Shown here in pieces: positions 1-12,719 of a stretch of 64,000 nt of DNA. Position numbers and translations under genes: made by a program. The DNA is from Sarcocystis neurona (taxonomy: Eukaryota; Apicomplexa; Conoidasida; Eucoccidiorida; Sarcocystidae), in the NCBI GenBank assembly GCA_000727475.1, contig KL647303.1, positions 1,365,449-1,429,448 of the forward strand, read 5' to 3'. Under the pieces are notes generated by a model, which saw nothing but the letters and a program-made list of their open reading frames with translations, was not told the DNA's origin and made no database searches. Each line of letters opens with the position of its first letter. Within the stretch, counting starts at the first letter, position 1.

Positions 1-2250
1 GATTGTCACTTCGAGTGGAAGCACTTCGCCCGAGAGAGATCACACTGACAGGTGACGCACCAGTGGTGGCCATTTTCAACTCAACCGTTCAGTGTAAAAT
101 CTGTGAGGAAAGACCTCCAAGCGAAAGCAATCCTTTGTGTGTGCAAGGAACCCTTGTCGCGTAAGTGCGGCCTTGTCGTAGCAGATTATAGTGTCGACTG
201 CGGAACAGTTCGTCCGAATAGTCAAAGATAACGCTTGACAGACAGAAATCCTCTACACACGTGTTCTCCTATGTGGCTGGTAAGCAAGCTGCTTGTTGGT
301 CGTTACGTTTTCAACATTACAGCAAGGTAGTCTGTACATCACAGCAGTGGCTATCTCCGAGGACTGGTGAACAGCTTCCGTGACATCGCAGTGCACAACA
401 TTGGCAAGGTAGACTGGCATTAACAAGTTTCGTTACGTACGCGGAAAGGCACATTTCTGTAGGCTTGTGGGTTATTAGCAAAGAACAAGCCTTCCATCGA
501 AAAAGAGCACCAATCTCTTCAATTGCAAGAAAACCACCCTCTTCAATTGCAGGAGAATCGATCCTTTCTAGCTGTGATTTCTCCTAGCCATACACAGCCG
601 CATGCACTTTAGAGCAGTTCGACTTACTACCAGAAAGCAGGTTACGTCTCCATACGCCTTCGCTCTGATGAATTGTCTCGGCTCACAAGCAGTTCTTCAT
701 ATTAGCGAAAAACGATACCTTCAGTGCATCAGTATTCGTGGCAGCTTATGCTTGTGGTTGTTGCTCCAATGAAAAAAAAGTGGTATCGACCTCTTTGCTT
801 ACAACCACAATGAGTCAAGGACAGGTTTTTACAATGGAGAAGGCCCGCCACTTCAACAATTTAATCTGTCAATGAAAAATACTACGTGCCTTCTAACAGC
901 GTTTAGCCGTGTATGCACGTAGAACACTTTCAACCGTCAGGTAGCCTCTTTCCCGGTTGCACAGGCAAGGGCGGTTACCCATCTGCATAAGAGCTGCAAA
1001 AGTTCGCTTGCGCCTTGGACCCAGGTTAATCGACGGTGTCCGGAGGTGGTGAGACCAGCACGGGAACGTATACGGCAGCAGCACTCAGTGACATTGCCAT
1101 AGAGCTGCCGCTGGTAGGGAAAGCATTACCACTTCCAAAAGTGCGCACAGAAGCGATAAACGGAGAGCTCGTTTGAGCAATGGTAGTCGGGCATGGGCAT
1201 ACACGAGTGTAAACAGACGGCACGCCTCTATATCTACACATGCGCATGTCTACATATATGCCAGTACACATGTACGGGTATATATCGGCGTATGTATGTA
1301 CACGAATGTACGCACACTATTAACGGCATATGTACACACACATACATGTGTACGACAATGCACAAGCGAATCTCTGCACCGAGCGCGGATGCTCATAGAA
1401 CTGAACTCTACAGACGTTGCTTCCTGCTTCAGTTCATTCTGCAGCGTCACGTGTTACCAAAGAAGATGGCAGTGTTCTGCAGCGGCATTCTATTGATGCA
1501 GGAAAGGCGTACACACTCCACCTAGACACAAAAACATGTACGCATGTACGCGTGCTGAATATGCACGCCTCCTTTGCGGTACACATGAAACCATTTACAG
1601 TTATATATAAAGGTATGCGTCTACATATGTATGCGTCTCTCCATATATAGGTGTGATATTCATACATATCTACACACATGTAAACACACACATCAATACG
1701 CCCTGGGCTGGCGGTGTGCATCCACTACGATGTTAATTCAATCAGAAAACAGGAACGTGGATATTCATTGGCAGCTGGCAACAAGACCGTGAATACTCAC
1801 TGGACGCTGCTGACGCGGCGCGTGCGCAACGCAAGACGCCAGCAGCTTGTAAAAACAGAGAGAAATTTTTTTTTTCGTTCTTCACCGCAGGGACTACGTT
1901 GCTGCAGGGGTCACACACTGAGACGCTGCAAAGGTTCCTCGTCTAAATGGCGTCTCCCATAATTCACTTCAGGCGTATCCAACCGACTTCACCCTCCCCC
2001 CTCAGCAGCACAAGACGACGACAATTTTACGAGAAGCCCGTACAGCAATCACGACGAAAAAGTGAACACAAGTGGAAACACAGGAGAGCAGGACGTCGGG
2101 AAAAAGGTGTGCTGCTTCTCTTTTGTGTTGGAGAAACGTGCAAGAAGATCGTAACTTCCGACTGGTGCGTGCGGCGGTTCGAAAGACGACGATATTGGGC
2201 AAAAGACCTACTAACACAGTGGCGACTTCACTAAATTTAAATACGTGTGA
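1..2250. other. no gene recognised; left-edge spacer
   Basis: The first ~890 bases have no open frame of note on either strand and no repeat that I can see. From about 1190 to 1710 the sequence becomes rich in alternating GTAT/ACAC words, like the introns elsewhere in the window. The stretch 1800-2240 has short open frames on both strands but none resembles a protein I know. The right boundary is the stop codon of the proteasome beta-3 gene on the minus strand, so its 3' untranslated region should lie just left of 2251. Confidence 0.5.
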
Positions 2251-5200
2251 TTAGTCCATTCGGCACTTCAGCTTCCGGGTGACCAGCCTTTTTGGCGTTC
2301 TGCAGAGAACATTCACACCAGTCAACAGAGTCTCGAAGTTGCTCCCACGGGACGTAGACGTCAACTACCTCCCTGCAAATTACATACAAATGTGTGAAGC
2401 AGTCTGTTTAATTCCGACTTTTACAGATCTAGATACACGGGAACGCAGGGCTTTCTCATCTGAGCTGGTATTTATGCAATGGGGGAGGCGGATCTATGTG
2501 CGCAGAGGTATAGATTCGAAGTTATACATAGAAAATACAGACACGTAACGCATTCGCGTGTACGTACACCAGAGACACGCGTGCGTGCGCGACAAACAGG
2601 GATCTTCCACACTCGTCCGTTCACGTGAACACTGTCGTGTGTGCGCGCCAAGATATGCGTGTGTGCTCCTGTCTACAGCAAGCCGCTCAGAAATACCATT
2701 TCAAAGAAGGAAAAGTATTGCTCTCGCACACACACGTCGCCAGACATTCATATCACGATCTGTCGTGCGTGTCTACACACATCTTGTGCACCAGCCTTTT
2801 ACACCTCCCCCCACACAGACAGTGTGGAGGCGACAGAGCACTTTCTTACAGTCCTCGTATGCATAACAGACACGTGCCGCACATACACGTATTCGCATAC
2901 GCCTGGGGCAGGCACATGTATATTGTCTTCTCTGGTACAGATATGCACACTTCCACGGTCTCTATGTTGGACTTACTCACAACTTCTTCTCCTTGGAGAC
3001 CACTCAAGCAAAAGGAACCACTGAACTGACGCACGAGGGCGTGTTTGTCTTCTTTGCGTCCATACGTGTAGATTTCCCCAGGCTAGAGAGGTCGAAGAGG
3101 GGTTGAGTCACACATCTCTGGTAAGTCAGTACGGGTGCAAGTAGGCACAGAGATGTGCATATGACTAATATACGCAGCAAGAGCGACTTACATAATGTGG
3201 ACGTCAGCTGCCCATCCCGCGACGCAGTCTCTGTCGAGGGCACAGAGAAGGCACTGACTCAAAACCTCTCCCAGTTGCTCTTCGTTCTGCACGCGTAGAC
3301 ACACACACACACACACTCTCACCCATCACCCACAAGGTGGACGCGCACAGATATTATTCAGGGTCACTACTCAAATGGAAAATGAAGTGATGCAACGCAG
3401 AGGAAACGCCAGATGTGCTTGTTCTGCATTCTGCGTGGAAAAACCACGACAAAGAAACAAATAACTTGATCCCATAAGAACTGCACAAAGCGTGACGGCA
3501 GTACATTGTACTGCACGCAAGAAGAACAGCTCAGCAAACCGAAGAATATAGGCCAGTTTCCTTTTCTCAAGAACGCTGACCCACGGTAAAGAAACTTCAA
3601 CAGAAGACGCTTTTTTCTGACTCTCTGAATGCAGCGCACCCATGCCTCCTCATGAGGAACACCACCTTTTATATGTGTAGCAGCTGCGTTCTTCCCATGC
3701 GTGCACCCACACGCCTGTATGCACATTAGTACGTATACGTGTAGACAAGCATCGCCAAGTAAACAAAACTGCGGAAACGAGAGACAAAAAGAGTGAAGAC
3801 TCAACGAGAGAACATGGTGTGTCCTTCTCACCTACGCGTACACATATGCAAGTACCTCCAAGCATGAATTTGCGCATATTCCCACACAAACAACATCGGG
3901 CGAACCATGGTATGCAGACGCCAGATTATTACCCACACACACAGAAACACATATGTGTGATTTATACAGCTGACATATGTAAAATGGATACACGTGGAGA
4001 TACACCAGTAGACGAGGACATATAACGGAAATGTAAACCATGTCCAGAGGCGTGAAGTTTCATCTCTCTCTGATGCTTTGTACGAAAGCAGACGCGAACG
4101 GCGGACAGCCGCACAGCTGCGTATCCTGAAGGTTCTGGACGGGAAGCGAGAAATTCATGTCCGTACAGACGCAAGGACGTGCGGAAGCAGTCGCGACTTC
4201 GCCACAGCAAAAACTACTTCCGAAGCTGCACCTGCTGCCAAGACGCCGACGAAGACAAGACATCATACAGAACGCACGGAGGAAAAGACAGTCTAGGTGG
4301 AGTCAGTCGGAAGAGTGTACAGGAGGAGAGGCGCGTAAGGCGTCTATGTCCATCTACGTAGACACACATGTGGGAAGTCGACCTATGTATGTACATACAC
4401 AGATTTATACGTGCATGTGTGTACATGTATGTGAATGTGCATGTTGCTCCCCGTATATACACACGCACAGAGATATTCACATACATATATATATATATAT
4501 GCGTAGATATGTACGCGCATATATATATATATGTAAACACACCTATACGTATACGCACGAACGTGAAAGAAAAGTATCAGCAGTTGAACTATCTTACCAT
4601 GTCAGGTTGCCAAAGAGACTCACAAATGCCTACGAGCTGCTCTGTTGCTGATCCGGTGCAGACGAAGTCCTTCGCGTAACATGCAGCCCCGATGTAATCG
4701 AACGCAGAGAGAAACGGCTCGTGCGTATCTGGGTGCAAGCCAGCTGCAGAAACAACAGGAACAGCAACCGCAGCAACAGCAGCAGCCACTGCAACAGCCA
4801 CGGCGCGACAGGAGAAATACAACCTCAACAGCGGACAGAGGAGCTACCGCAGCAGTCACAGCAGCAGCAGTAGCAGCTACGACCGTAGCAGCGACAGCGA
4901 TCGCGGCCACAGCAATGGCAACCGCAGGGGAGGAAACGCCAAAAGAAAGGACGTCCCAGCAGCTGAAACGGCAGGCCCTCGAAATACATGCACGCGCATA
5001 GCAGAGTCGCTGCATACGCATATATATATATATATATTTACACGTTTGCGTGGCCGATACGTGCATCCGTATATATGCATATATACAGGAAGAGCCGCAC
5101 AAGAGACAATTGTTCATCTGGGAAGAAGCGCGCTGGGACACATCTGGAAGCAGCGCCATGGCAGCAGTGACACCAGCAGGCCGGAAGGGGAGATGGACAG

Positions 5201-8200
5201 CAGGAGCAGCAGCAGCAGCAGCATTGGCAGAGCTGTAGGCTTCGCTGATAGGCTAGCAGGAGGTTGGTAGGCACACGAACGACGTACGTCCCACGCGTGG
5301 AATGCGACCAGCAGGTTGGTCTCGTAGGCACAGATGTAGAGTCACACAGACGTACAGATATAGGTATGTACAGGCGGGCACGTAAAGAAACGGTCGCTGC
5401 GGCAGCAACACGAACAGCCGGAGAGCAAAAGTAAGCAGCGGGTGCATTTGAAGCCCGTAGCGGGGGTCAGAATTCTATACACAAAGATGTGTTTGCCACG
5501 CCGACATTAAGGCTTCAGATATACTCACGCACACCAAGTACATATATATTCTCTCCACGTGTAGATAGGTTGCGTGGTACCTGTGCATATGCATCTCTAT
5601 TTACATAAGTCAGCTTGCACATACGTACATATGTGCGTATGTCTGCACGCGTACATCCAGCTATATACCTGGATAAAGACACGCAGTAGTAGGAGTAACA
5701 GGAGGAACACCAGCAACACAAGCGTCGGCAGCAGTACGCGCATGACCAAAAAAGCAATCCTACAGGTATCCTGCAGCTAGAGAAATACTCATACAAACAA
5801 CTGGACAAGCGTAGACCTGTGTAGGGGTACATACATATACGAACATATGTATGTATGTACGTATGTATACGCATGTATTTGCATGTATGAACCCGTAGGG
5901 TATATGTGCTTACGGTGCTGTCCTGCGTGCAACGCGTCTACGAAGACGGGTGTCTGCATGCAGAGTGGTGAAAAAGGAAAAAGTTTCCCATGCAACTCGT
6001 GAGATACACATCTACACACGTATCTGCGTATGACTATGTCTGTTGATCCACCAGCGTAGACAAGTGTGTCTATACGTATATAGCCACGTCCGTGTTACTG
6101 GTCTACACGTGGGCTGCTCTGCTGCTCGAAGCGAGATATATACGTACGACTACTGCTGGCTGTATGTACGTCCTACCTCAGAAATATTTCTCTACAGATC
6201 GCTCGTGCAGAGGGGTAGGCAGGGAAGCTGCTGCGCCGCATCGAGCAGCAGCAGCAGCAGCCACAGAAACGCGGATCGGGGGCATCCGGCGAACAACTCC
6301 GACAGCAGCGGCAGCAGCAAGAAAAGCAGAACAGCAGTATCAGCGCCGCTCCTGGTCTCATCTGTTCACGTACCCCGACACCTAGACAGATCAACGCTGT
6401 CTCGTGTGTGTACACGTATGTGTATCAGTACAAATACATATAAATATATGTATATACATGGAAAAGTGTGTTGCCGTAGACTTGTGCTGCGAGCAGGCAG
6501 TTGCACAGATGTGAGTAGGAAGAGAAATAAATGAAAAGTTACTTACCAACAACCGGCGAGACGAAGAAGGGAGCAAAACGCCTTTCGTACAGCATCGACG
6601 ACAGAACATTAGAAACAATGGAGACAGGCATTTCTTTCACTTCCTCTCGCAGCTGGTAGAGGTTTGCGCGGAAGACCAGTTCCCGGTGTCTGTACAGCAC
6701 ACCAGCGTGACACACACAGCAGCAGCAGCGCGAATCCGCCGCAGCAGCAGCAGCAGTAGCCCAGGTATGTGGAGTAACACCCGCTGAACAGGCACGTCCA
6801 CCTGCCCCCACAAGAGACTGCAGCAAGTGCATGCACCGCGCCCAGCCGTACAGACTGCGGCCGCGCATGTTATTTCTGTCAAGAGACACGCATGCGTGCG
6901 TCTCTTTCTCTGTGCTCCCCTATAAACACGAATACGTATACTGGTGATCTGTCCCACGTACGTGCACCTCCACCCCGTACTATACAGAAGCATCATATAT
7001 GTATGCATATACTATGTGCGAAAGGCACACATATACACACACAGACACAAGAAAATCCCCTGGAATGGCCACACATACATACGTGCATCAATACGTACGC
7101 ACACGCACGCATATACGTACATACATACCTACACACACAGGCGTGTGTACACCCGTAAGTGCACGTATATACGTATTTCTGGACACGTGTGCGTCCGTAC
7201 ACACATAGCTCTTCTTACACTGTTTGAACGTCAGTAGCCAGACCCCCGAGGCCTATGTAGCAGCGAGGACTGAGGCGAAAAACTTTCTGGAAAGAGGAAC
7301 TGATCGTAGAAAACTGATTGATGCCTAGGCGCAGATCACTTGCAATGGCCACGCAGTTCTTCCCAGCCATCGCCACCACCGCGCTGCCGTTGTACGCCTC
7401 CTGCAGCAGCAAAGCGTCCAGAAGACTGCAGCAGATACTGCAGCAGCAGGGCGGGGGCAGGAGCAGCAGCAGCAGCAGGAGAGCGGCAACGCAGCAGCAG
7501 GCGACGGGAGCAGCACCACGAGGAGAGAGAACAGCAGGACCTTATCCTCTATCTACGTAGGTGCATATACGTGGGAAGGGCGAGAGTGTAGAGGTGCATG
7601 CACACACGTATACGCAGACTTACGTACGCATCTGTGTATGCACGCCGACATCTAGACAACCGTCTGCAGAGACCCAGATGTGTGTCTGCAGCTGTATATA
7701 CGTTTCTGTAAACAACAGCTGGTAAACATGCGGCTCACGCAGATACATATATATAAATATATACACGTAGATATATATATATATATACATAGATATGTCC
7801 TAGGTCGTATGTTCGACTATATACATCCACACGCGTCTGCAGATTATAGAGGCACAGACGGCTCCAGCAGGAAGATGCGGCCTATGTATACATGTATATA
7901 TATATAGATACACGTGCATGTGCAGTACCGTATGTAAGTGCATACGCGTACGTACGCATAAACGCAGGAAGAATATGAATACGTACACTCGCACACCTAA
8001 GTACCTACGACTCTGGGTGTATACATACATATATATATATATGTATATACGCGCGTATGCAGCGACAGTGTGCAGCGACCGACTCCCAATAGCCACGCTC
8101 TCATGCGCAGATATATAGACGTCTGTACGTGTCTGCACGTCTATGTGCCTACGCGCGCGCGCAAACCGGAGAAGAGGAATAGCAGATATACACATGGGAC

Positions 8201-8849
8201 CTCAGAATCTGAAGAACGCTTCTTCTACGAAGAGCCTGTGACGCAGCGGACGGAAGCCGGAGACGCACAGCAGCCAGCAGCTTCATGTTTTTTAACAATC
8301 GCGTATACGCGTACATATGTACATAACCACAGATATAATGCGCACAACATATATGCGTGGCTTTCTACAGACACCGACAAACGTGTATATACAAATACTA
8401 CGCAGGCATCGGCGTGTAAACGCTGCACCATTTGCCTTGCAACAGGGCGGCGGAGGAGCATGCTGATGGTGAAGGAGGATCGGAGAGATGATTTCCTCAG
8501 CGAGAAGAGTTTTATTTCGTCCCCCATACGGTGCCGCCGTCACCCAAGCTACGGACGCACACACATACGTCATATGCATGTCGACGGCGCCTGCACACAC
8601 ATATACGTACGCACTTGTAGCAAAGGGGTGGTGAGTACTACGTGCCTATATATATATATATAGCGCACGGAGAACGCGAAGCAGCTGTTTCTGTCAAGTA
8701 GTCTCTTCTCAGTGAAGAGAGAAGTGTGTCTGGACCAGAAGTGCACATCTACATGCGTGTGTGTTTCCTTCTGCGACACATCTGCACGTCGCTGCCGACT
8801 ATACTTTTGCAGGCTTGAACTTCAGGCTGAGGAAAATGGTACTTACCAT
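2251..8849 (-). CDS. PSMB3: proteasome subunit beta type 3 (20S core), six coding exons
   Basis: Non-catalytic beta-3 subunit of the 20S proteasome core ring. Coding exons, in transcript order: 8849-8847 (ATG only, followed by GTAAGT), 7400-7219, 6689-6547, 4743-4598, 3286-3192 and 2299-2251. All junctions are GT-AG and all phases agree. They give 205 codons plus stop, the same length as human PSMB3. Family residues run the whole length: [28 protein letters not shown] and GLATDVQT, then [42 protein letters not shown] and the terminal TRKLKCRMD. There is no N-terminal propeptide and no catalytic Thr1, as expected for beta-3. Introns are 1446, 529, 1803, 1311 and 892 bases, so 618 coding bases spread over 6.6 kb. 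The start exon is the least certain part: exon 2 has no Met of its own, and the ATG at 8849 was chosen because it abuts a strong donor in the right phase and restores the family length. Confidence 0.93.
4745..4925 (-). repeat. CAG/CTG triplet tract in PSMB3 intron
   Basis: Imperfect CAG/CAA triplets on the plus strand, which is CTG/TTG on the sense strand of the gene. The tract ends directly upstream of the 3' splice site at 4743/4744. The open frames seen through it (poly-Gln one way, poly-Ala/Val the other) are by-products of the triplets. Confidence 0.8.
6716..6759 (-). repeat. CAG/CTG triplet tract before PSMB3 exon 3
   Basis: Short run of CAG triplets on the plus strand (CTG in the sense of the gene), about 27 bases upstream of the 3' splice site at 6689/6690. 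A looser CAG tract at 6243-6330 lies further along, in the next intron. Confidence 0.75.
7405..7512 (-). repeat. CAG/CTG triplet tract before PSMB3 exon 2
   Basis: CAG-rich on the plus strand and CTG on the sense strand, running right up to the 3' splice site at 7400/7401 of the first main coding exon. It lies in the 1446-base intron that separates the start codon from the rest of the protein. Confidence 0.78.
7741..7796. repeat. TA microsatellite in PSMB3 intron 1
   Basis: Interrupted TA dinucleotides. Similar short TA runs occur at 4487-4500, 5020-5038, 8031-8042 and 8649-8661, all in introns of the same gene. Confidence 0.8.
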
Positions 8850-10200
8850 TCTTTCTTAGGGAGCGGCAGTTCTAGAGGCGGCTTCACAGGAGAAAACGAG
8901 AGTGCTCCAAAGAAGTAGAAGGGATTTGGAGAGAAGAACAGGGCAGGACAGGAGAGTCAAAAAGGGCCGGAAGGAAGAAAAGGCCGGTTTTATCGGCCGG
9001 GGGAGGAGGGACGGGAAGAGAATGCACGCAGCGTGGTGGGAGAATACAAACGACTAGAAGGCAGGGGAGGAAAAATACGCAGATGGAAGGTACGAAAAGA
9101 AAAGAGGCTGCGGAAATGAAGAAAAAAGGAAGGCAAGCAGGAAAAGACTGTTGAAAGTGCTGTATACAGCTGCTGTCGGGGAAACTCGAGCTGCAAAGCA
9201 GCGCTATAGCGCTAGGTGGGAAAACGGTACGATCTGGGGAGATGATCACGGGGAAGCGACACAGACAACAACGTCTTCATAAGGGCAGAGACAACTCGAC
9301 AGAGTAGTCTTCTGCAGCAGGGTTAAAGAAGAGGTGGTCAGGTGAAATTCTTATACGGATACGGGCACACACGTGTAATTTTTGCGTATATGTCTACGTA
9401 TGTATTGAGCTCGTACACGCAATTGCCAGAAAAACGGGAACTGCGCGAGGAAGACGGGAAGGGTTCCTGTCCTGTTTTGCACACGAGAGGCGCTGATTCA
9501 GAGAGGGGTACATGGCAGAGACGAGGCATTTGGGTAGTTCATCCTGCCGACTGGGGTGCCGTGCGTGAAGAAAACCTATCGAAAGGGGAGGGGAAGCTGG
9601 GGAACGCGGGGGGGATCGGGAAAATGAGGAGAAAAGGGGGAGTCGGCGGGGATAAAGTTGCACCCCTGGCGGTTGCCCTGCGCTTTCAGGCTTAGCAGCG
9701 AACTCATCTACGAGGAATGGTAAGAAGTGTCATTCCGGTGCACGGGGTCGAAGACAGCTCATAGGAGGACATCAACTTGGCTGAAAATATCTAGCGAATA
9801 AAGGGGGTGACAAACAAGGGGAATGTGACAAAGATGTCGGGTACTGTGGTTGTTGGTGATGCGACTGAGCTTGTCGCGTGGACTGCAGACCTCCTTGCTG
9901 GGGAAGAACGAACCGCCTTGTCTTTAGACCGGTGTCACATGGAGAGGCCCCGTTCCGTGTTTCGAGAACTAGTACACTTGGGAATATTCGTCTGCTTGGG
10001 CTTCTTTCCCGTCTTCTACCGTCCCTGTTGTTTTAGGAGACAGGACAAGACGAGGGCGGGGCACTTCCCGAGTCGAAGGAAGATGGAGGGGAGGGAAGAA
10101 CGAGGTAGCCGGTCCTGGAAAGGGAGAGATGCAGGCAAACGAGGAAGAAGAAGAGGAAGATGACGAAGAAGGAAAGAGACAGAAAACTCATCCTTTTCTA
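8850..10200 (-). promoter_or_regulatory. candidate 5' flank of PSMB3, pyrimidine-rich on sense strand
   Basis: From about 8890 to 9180, 9440 to 9680 and 10070 to 10200 the plus strand is strongly purine-rich, so the sense strand of the proteasome gene is C+T-rich just upstream of its start codon. Pyrimidine-rich leaders are common in this group, so this is the best place for promoter and 5' UTR. No TATA box or initiator can be assigned. An open frame at 9807-10163 on the plus strand reads through this bias and shows no family resemblance. Confidence 0.25.
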
Positions 10201-10364
10201 CCGTAGTGTTTCCTCTCCACATGTCCTCTCGGTCTTTCAGTTACACATGCAAGTGTGTGCAGCAACACCGCCTGCGGAAGAGAACGCGACACATCGGCAC
10301 GTGACTATTCTGTCCAATTCCTCCCAGCGCAGCTGTCCCACCCAGTCTATGACCGCGTTGTAGC

Positions 10365-11270
10365 TCATGCTGCTACATTCGCTGTTGCTGCTGCTGCGGC
10401 GCTGGTGGTGTGCTGCTGCAGGTCTTCTCGGTCGCTGGTACTGGTGGCTGCGCCTCCTCTGCTGTCCGTGCTGCTGCTACAGGGGATGCTGCTTTCTTGT
10501 AGTGCTGCTGCGGCGCTGCTCTCGGGTGCTTCTACTGGTGCTGTTGCTGCGCGTGGTGCTGGGCTTGGTGCGTTCGGATGAAGTCCGCGCTGCTGCTTGC
10601 TGCTGCATGTGTGCTGCTGTGGCTGCTGACGTCCTACCCGGCTCCGCGTGCGTATGGCACTGTTTCTTCTGCTTCTGATTCTGCTGTTACGTTGTTGCTC
10701 GTGCTGCGCTACTGCTGGTGCCGGGGCTGTTGCTTCTGTTGATATTTTTCGGCTGCCCTGGTACGACCTCTTGTGCTGCTCGTGCTGCTGTTCCTGCTTC
10801 GGACTCTCGTGGTACACCGCTTCCGTTGCATTTTATGCTACGGGTGCTCCCTTGCTACTTCTGCTCCTGTCGCTCGTCTGCTGCCACTCGTAGAGCTGCG
10901 TGTGCTCGTGGGCGATTCAAACGGACATTGATTACTCTATACGGAACGCAGTGGACACGGACTCAGTGGCTTTTCTCGATGTTTGTGCTGCTGCTGCTAC
11001 TGCCCCTGCCGCTCGAGAGTCCGCCGGCGCGTCCGCTGCCTACGGACCTTTGCTGCTGCTGATGGTGCACTCACCGCCTCAGCTTCTTCCCGGACCACCT
11101 CTACTATAGCTGCCACCAAAGCTCCTGGATGTCGCTCACATCGCTGCTGCCGTACTGCCGCGCCTGCTGCAGGAGTCGTTGCGTTGTTTCAGCTTGGCGC
11201 TGATTCCAAAGCTGCTGCTCACGCCGCTGTCGGTCGTCCTACTGTCTGCAACTGCTTCTGTCGGCGGCTC
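10365..11270 (+). repeat. dense CTG triplet block
   Basis: About 900 bases of imperfect CTG/GCT triplets on the plus strand. It opens all frames (Leu-, Cys- or Ala-rich forward, Gln/Ser/Ala-rich backward), so none of the frames is evidence of a gene by itself. In the two well-resolved genes of this window such tracts on the sense strand mark intron ends, so this block could belong to an intron of an unrecognised plus-strand gene. Confidence 0.7.
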
Positions 11271-11883
11271 TCCGCCCCTCTGCTACTTCGGCTCCTTGCT
11301 CTTGTGAAGCACAGAGAACCCAGCAGCACCTTACTACACCAGTACCACTTCTTTGGGCTCGCACTGCTTTGCATCTCTCGTGTGTGCGTACACCCCGACA
11401 CATCTAACTAGATAGATTTAGATGCATATTAGCAGTGTTTCTAGACATGTTGCACACACGGATTTGTCCGCCTTTCTCCACGTATGTCGACATGTATACA
11501 AAAAGGTAGGTTTCCGCTGTATGCCCATGTACTATCGCAGGCATCACATACATGGGAAAGGAGTGCACAGATGTGTGTGTCTCAAGCTGCGTAGACGTAT
11601 ATCCGAAGGGGAATTTGTATGCGCTTGTCATTATGCGTAAGAGGGTGCCTTTGTGTATGTATATGCTAGCGTATCCATGTGAGTATACACACTGCGTGGG
11701 CAACACGTACGACTTCTCCACGTCAAGCGCAAACGTAGTGGGCAGAGATCCTTGTCAATACGTGTGTGCACCTACGTGTACACATTAAACCCTTTATGTG
11801 GCAAGCATGTAGAAGGAGCTGCTGTTTGCCCATTACTCGATCTATGTGCGAGATAGCTACACAGACATCAATGAACATCGCAG

Positions 11884-12005
11884 GGAATGAAGTGTCTTTT
11901 CACGATAGCCTCCAGATACAGACAGATTTACTGCCGCAGCCTCCACGCAGGATAGCTATCCATCGATTAGACAACACGCGTGTGTTTGTCTGGGAACTTT
12001 TTTGA
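11884..12005 (+). CDS. possible 3'-terminal exon, product unrecognised
   Basis: After a CATCGCAG acceptor-like site the plus strand reads about 40 codons of ordinary amino-acid composition ending in ...TRVFVWELF and a TGA stop at 12003-12005. It contains no triplet or GTAT repeat, which is unusual for this part of the window and suggests a real exon. The acceptor would be phase 1. No upstream exon could be linked with confidence. The CTG block at 10.4-11.3 kb has the orientation expected for an intron of a plus-strand gene. I do not recognise the family. Confidence 0.28.
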
Positions 12006-12185
12006 AAACTGCAAACTTGTGTATGCACAGATCTACGACCGTGAGCAACCGCGTGTATATATGTATATACATGTATACACACAAACAGAAGAGTAACATA
12101 AATCTGTACGGAACTCTCTCATAATGTCTTCAGTGTTTACACATGCAGGGGTTACAGTACAGGTGTTTCTTCCCGCTGTGTGCAG

Positions 12186-12480
12186 AAATACACAGGAAAA
12201 TACAGCTACACCTCGATATAGAGAGGTCTGCCGAAGTAACGTTTCGCGCGTACACACATGTGTTCATAAGTGGGTAAACTGTGTGGCCCCTTGTGTGCAC
12301 AAATATACAGAAAAATAGAGCTAAACCGCGCTATAGGGAGGTCTGCCGAAGTACCGTCCTCGTGTATACATACGTGTATTCGTATATGGGTAAACTATGT
12401 GTACACGCGTATGTGGAAGTGCATACGAGCATACCTCCCCCAGGTATACAAGAGGCATATATATGTGGCAGGTCTGCGGA
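12186..12480. repeat. degenerate tandem repeat, about 113-base unit
   Basis: The word GAGGTCTGCCGAAGTA (or a close match) appears near 12220 and 12340, and a shorter form, AGGTCTGCGGAAGT, near 12470. The first two copies are preceded by a similar AATACAC-GAAAATA-AGCTA block and followed by GGGTAAACT, giving two clear copies and a decayed third. Confidence 0.75.
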
Positions 12481-12575
12481 AGTGTGCGTGTATGCATATT
12501 GTGTACGCACGGGTGTGCAAATATGCGTGTGTCTGCGTGTCTTACACGCGTGAAGGCAGACGTTAATCTAACCCA

Positions 12576-12714
12576 GGAAAAGCCTTACTTCCCTATTTAA
12601 TGATATGGAGAATCACATCCTCCACACGTAGCAACACGGTGTCGCGGGAAAAGCCTTACTTCCGTATTTAATGATATGGAGAATCACATCCTGCACACGT
12701 AGCAACACGGTGTT
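12576..12714. repeat. 71-base tandem duplication
   Basis: Two nearly identical copies begin with GGAAAAGCCTTACTTCC at 12576 and 12647. Only a few bases differ over about 68 compared, so the duplication is young relative to the other repeats here. Confidence 0.92.
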
Positions 12715-12719
12715 GCAGC

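Noticed and set aside
3367..3831. 154-codon minus-strand frame
   Set aside because: It lies wholly inside an intron of the proteasome gene and has no family resemblance.
9807..10163. 118-codon plus-strand frame
   Set aside because: Its second half is Arg/Lys/Gly-rich because of the purine-rich strand. It shows no motif and lies in the 5' flank of the proteasome gene.
10365..10817. Gln/Ser/Ala-rich minus-strand frame of 150 codons
   Set aside because: It is explained entirely by the CTG triplet block. No splice partner or non-repetitive segment supports it.
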